Positions 6,347 through 7,455 of a stretch of 7,455 nt of DNA are shown here, piece after piece. Numbering within the stretch: the first letter of the stretch is position 1; the number at the start of each line of letters is the position of its first letter. Source of the DNA: Bacteriovoracaceae bacterium UBA2394 (lineage in GTDB: Bacteria; Bdellovibrionota; UBA2394); contig DDSI01000200.1 in assembly GCA_002343335.1 (NCBI GenBank), positions 1 to 7,455 of the forward strand, given 5' to 3'. Position numbers and translations under genes: made by a program. The notes under the pieces were generated by a model. The model worked only from the letters and a program-made list of their open reading frames with translations. It ran no database searches and was not told the DNA's origin.

Positions 6347-7117
6347 ATGGCGTCGGGGAAAAAAAGCACGAAAAAGACGAGCCGCATCTTGGTTGCGGAT
6401 GATTCTATTACCATTCAAAAACTAGTGAATCTTACTTTTGCCCCAACAGCCTTTGAGGTTATTGCCGCGGCAGATGGGCACGACGCTTTGATCAAAATTC
6501 GGAATCTCAAACCTGAAGTTATTTTTGTCGCGGCGGAATTACCCCAGGTGGATGGATTTACAATCTGCGACACGATTCGAAAAGATCCTGCACTTGAGAC
6601 CATGAAAGTGGTCATTCTTAGAACGGCATCGCAAAAGGATGCGCCCATGAAAGCCCGCACCGTCGGGGCCGACGATGTATTGCTGAAACCATTCGATGCA
6701 CAACTTCTCTTAAAGACCGTCGATAGTCTGTCGAAGGAGCGCACGTCGATGCGTGAGGAAGAATCCACGGTGACAATTTTGGCGCCAGCGGCGCCAGAGA
6801 AAACCTCGTCTGGAGAAACGGTTACCGAGAAGATGGAGCCTCCTCGTTCCGCGAAGGAGTCCGAACTAAAGGATCGACTGGAAGCGATCGCCGCTCAAAT
6901 CGTTTCGGAAAAAGAACCGCCACCCCCAAGTAAGCGCGACACATTTGTGGAGCACAAAAATTCCCCGGCATCTGCCTCTGCCGCGGCGGCGGAGATGGGC
7001 GCGGATAAATTGGAAGCGCTCGCGAAGGCCCAGATCCAGCAGTGGGTGGAGCAGAATCTTCCCGCTCTCGCGGAGAAGCTTTTAAAGGCTGAAATCGAGA
7101 AGGCTATTTCTAAATAA
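6347..7117 (+). CDS. receiver-domain protein lacking the phosphoacceptor Asp, with PopZ-like C-terminal helix
   Basis: From ATG 6347 the product has 256 residues. Residues 12-130 form a CheY-like receiver: ILVADDS gives the acidic pair Asp18/Asp19, Thr93 follows strand 4, and Lys114 sits in LLKPF. The phosphoacceptor position at the end of strand 3 reads FVAAELP where the family has an Asp such as LLADVMMP, so Ala62 replaces Asp and normal phosphorylation is not expected. A charged, Pro/Ala-rich and probably disordered linker follows (about 131-218). The tail (220-256) is a predicted amphipathic helix with Trp233, NLP 237-239, Glu243 and EI 249-250, resembling the PopZ/DUF2497 C-terminus. No DNA-binding or enzymatic domain is present, so a scaffold or localisation role is inferred. 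An in-frame ATG at 6248 would add 33 residues of unremarkable composition; both starts have weak ribosome sites. I prefer 6347 because receivers normally start close to the first strand. Confidence 0.85.
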   Translation: MASGKKSTKKTSRILVADDSITIQKLVNLTFAPTAFEVIAAADGHDALIKIRNLKPEVIFVAAELPQVDGFTICDTIRKDPALETMKVVILRTASQKDAPMKARTVGADDVLLKPFDAQLLLKTVDSLSKERTSMREEESTVTILAPAAPEKTSSGETVTEKMEPPRSAKESELKDRLEAIAAQIVSEKEPPPPSKRDTFVEHKNSPASASAAAAEMGADKLEALAKAQIQQWVEQNLPALAEKLLKAEIEKAISK

Positions 7118-7162
7118 AATATCCATTGGGTCTCGCGCGCGGTTCGAGTAGGCGTGCAGTGA

Positions 7163-7455
7163 ATGCGCATTCTTGCTTTCGAATCCGTACCAAGCACGCA
7201 AGACCAAGCCTTTGAGCTCCTTTCGCAGGGAGAGCGCACTCCTTTTTGTGTTTGGGCCCGCGAACAAACGCGAGGACGTGGGCGCCTCGATCGAGTTTGG
7301 ATTTCCGAGCGCGATCGCTCGCTGACGCTTTCGTTGGCCTATCGTCTTCCTGCAAATGTTCTTTCTGGTTTGTCTCTTGCCATCGGTTTAGGGATTTTAA
7401 AATGCTTGCCGGAATCTGCTCCGCTTAAATTGAAATGGCCCAATGATATTATGCA
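7163..7455 (+). CDS. birA: biotin-[acetyl-CoA carboxylase] ligase, 3' end outside window
   Basis: Biotin-protein ligase activates biotin with ATP and attaches it to the carrier lysine of acetyl-CoA carboxylase and similar enzymes in the cytoplasm. The 97 visible codons begin directly with the catalytic domain: FESVPSTQDQAFELL matches the family opening TSTNxxA. The biotinyl-AMP loop reads EQTRGRGRLDRVWIS (family QTxGRGRxGRxW), followed by SLTLSLAYRL, SLAIGLG and the KWPNDI motif just before the window edge. A stop codon (TGA 7160-7162) touches the ATG, so no longer form exists. The N-terminal winged-helix DNA-binding domain of E. coli BirA is therefore absent, making this the monofunctional class I type that does not repress biotin genes. 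The ribosome site is weak (AGG at 7150-7152, 10 bases upstream). It lies 45 bp after the receiver gene and may be cotranscribed with it. Confidence 0.92.
   Translation, partial: MRILAFESVPSTQDQAFELLSQGERTPFCVWAREQTRGRGRLDRVWISERDRSLTLSLAYRLPANVLSGLSLAIGLGILKCLPESAPLKLKWPNDIM

Noticed and set aside
6780..6798. Tandem GGCGCCAGC-like repeat in the receiver gene
   Set aside because: Two short copies encode Ala-Pro in a low-complexity linker, and this is ordinary for such linkers.
7246..7428. 60-residue plus-strand frame near the right edge
   Set aside because: It overlaps the biotin ligase frame, which carries clear family motifs across the same bases.

Overview
The window looks like ordinary chromosome of a Gram-negative bacterium with mid-range GC. 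The best lineage guess is Bdellovibrionota or a related former deltaproteobacterial group. That guess rests on the PilZ protein, which resembles the atypical Myxococcus-type PilZ paralogues, and on the receiver protein with a Pro/Ala/Glu-rich linker and a helical tail. No rRNA, tRNA, CRISPR array, insertion sequence or phage gene was seen.

Left block (1-5559, all plus strand, tightly packed): the 3' part of an M20-family metallopeptidase gene, a comF-type phosphoribosyltransferase gene whose ATG directly follows the peptidase stop codon, a small unrecognised gene, glmU and glmS. The largest gap is 33-36 bp, the small gene shares a GTGA stop/start junction with glmU, and glmU and glmS are 4 bp apart. 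The block therefore reads as one operon. GlmS makes glucosamine-6-phosphate and GlmU performs the last two steps to UDP-GlcNAc, the precursor of peptidoglycan and LPS. GlmM, the step between them, is not in the window.

Right block (5560-7455): a PilZ-domain gene lies on the minus strand, convergent with glmS. A 272-bp intergenic region separates it from a divergent gene for a receiver-domain protein. That region holds a plausible sigma70-type promoter and a striking dyad with perfect 11-bp arms. The receiver keeps its acidic pair, Thr and Lys but has Ala where the phosphoacceptor Asp should be, and it ends in a helix resembling the PopZ/DUF2497 tail. The window closes with the 5' part of a biotin-protein ligase gene that lacks the N-terminal DNA-binding domain.

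The most interesting parts are the divergent PilZ/pseudo-receiver pair with its dyad, and the small unknown gene coupled to glmU. The rest is well-understood housekeeping. I found no convincing sign of a wholly new multi-gene system.
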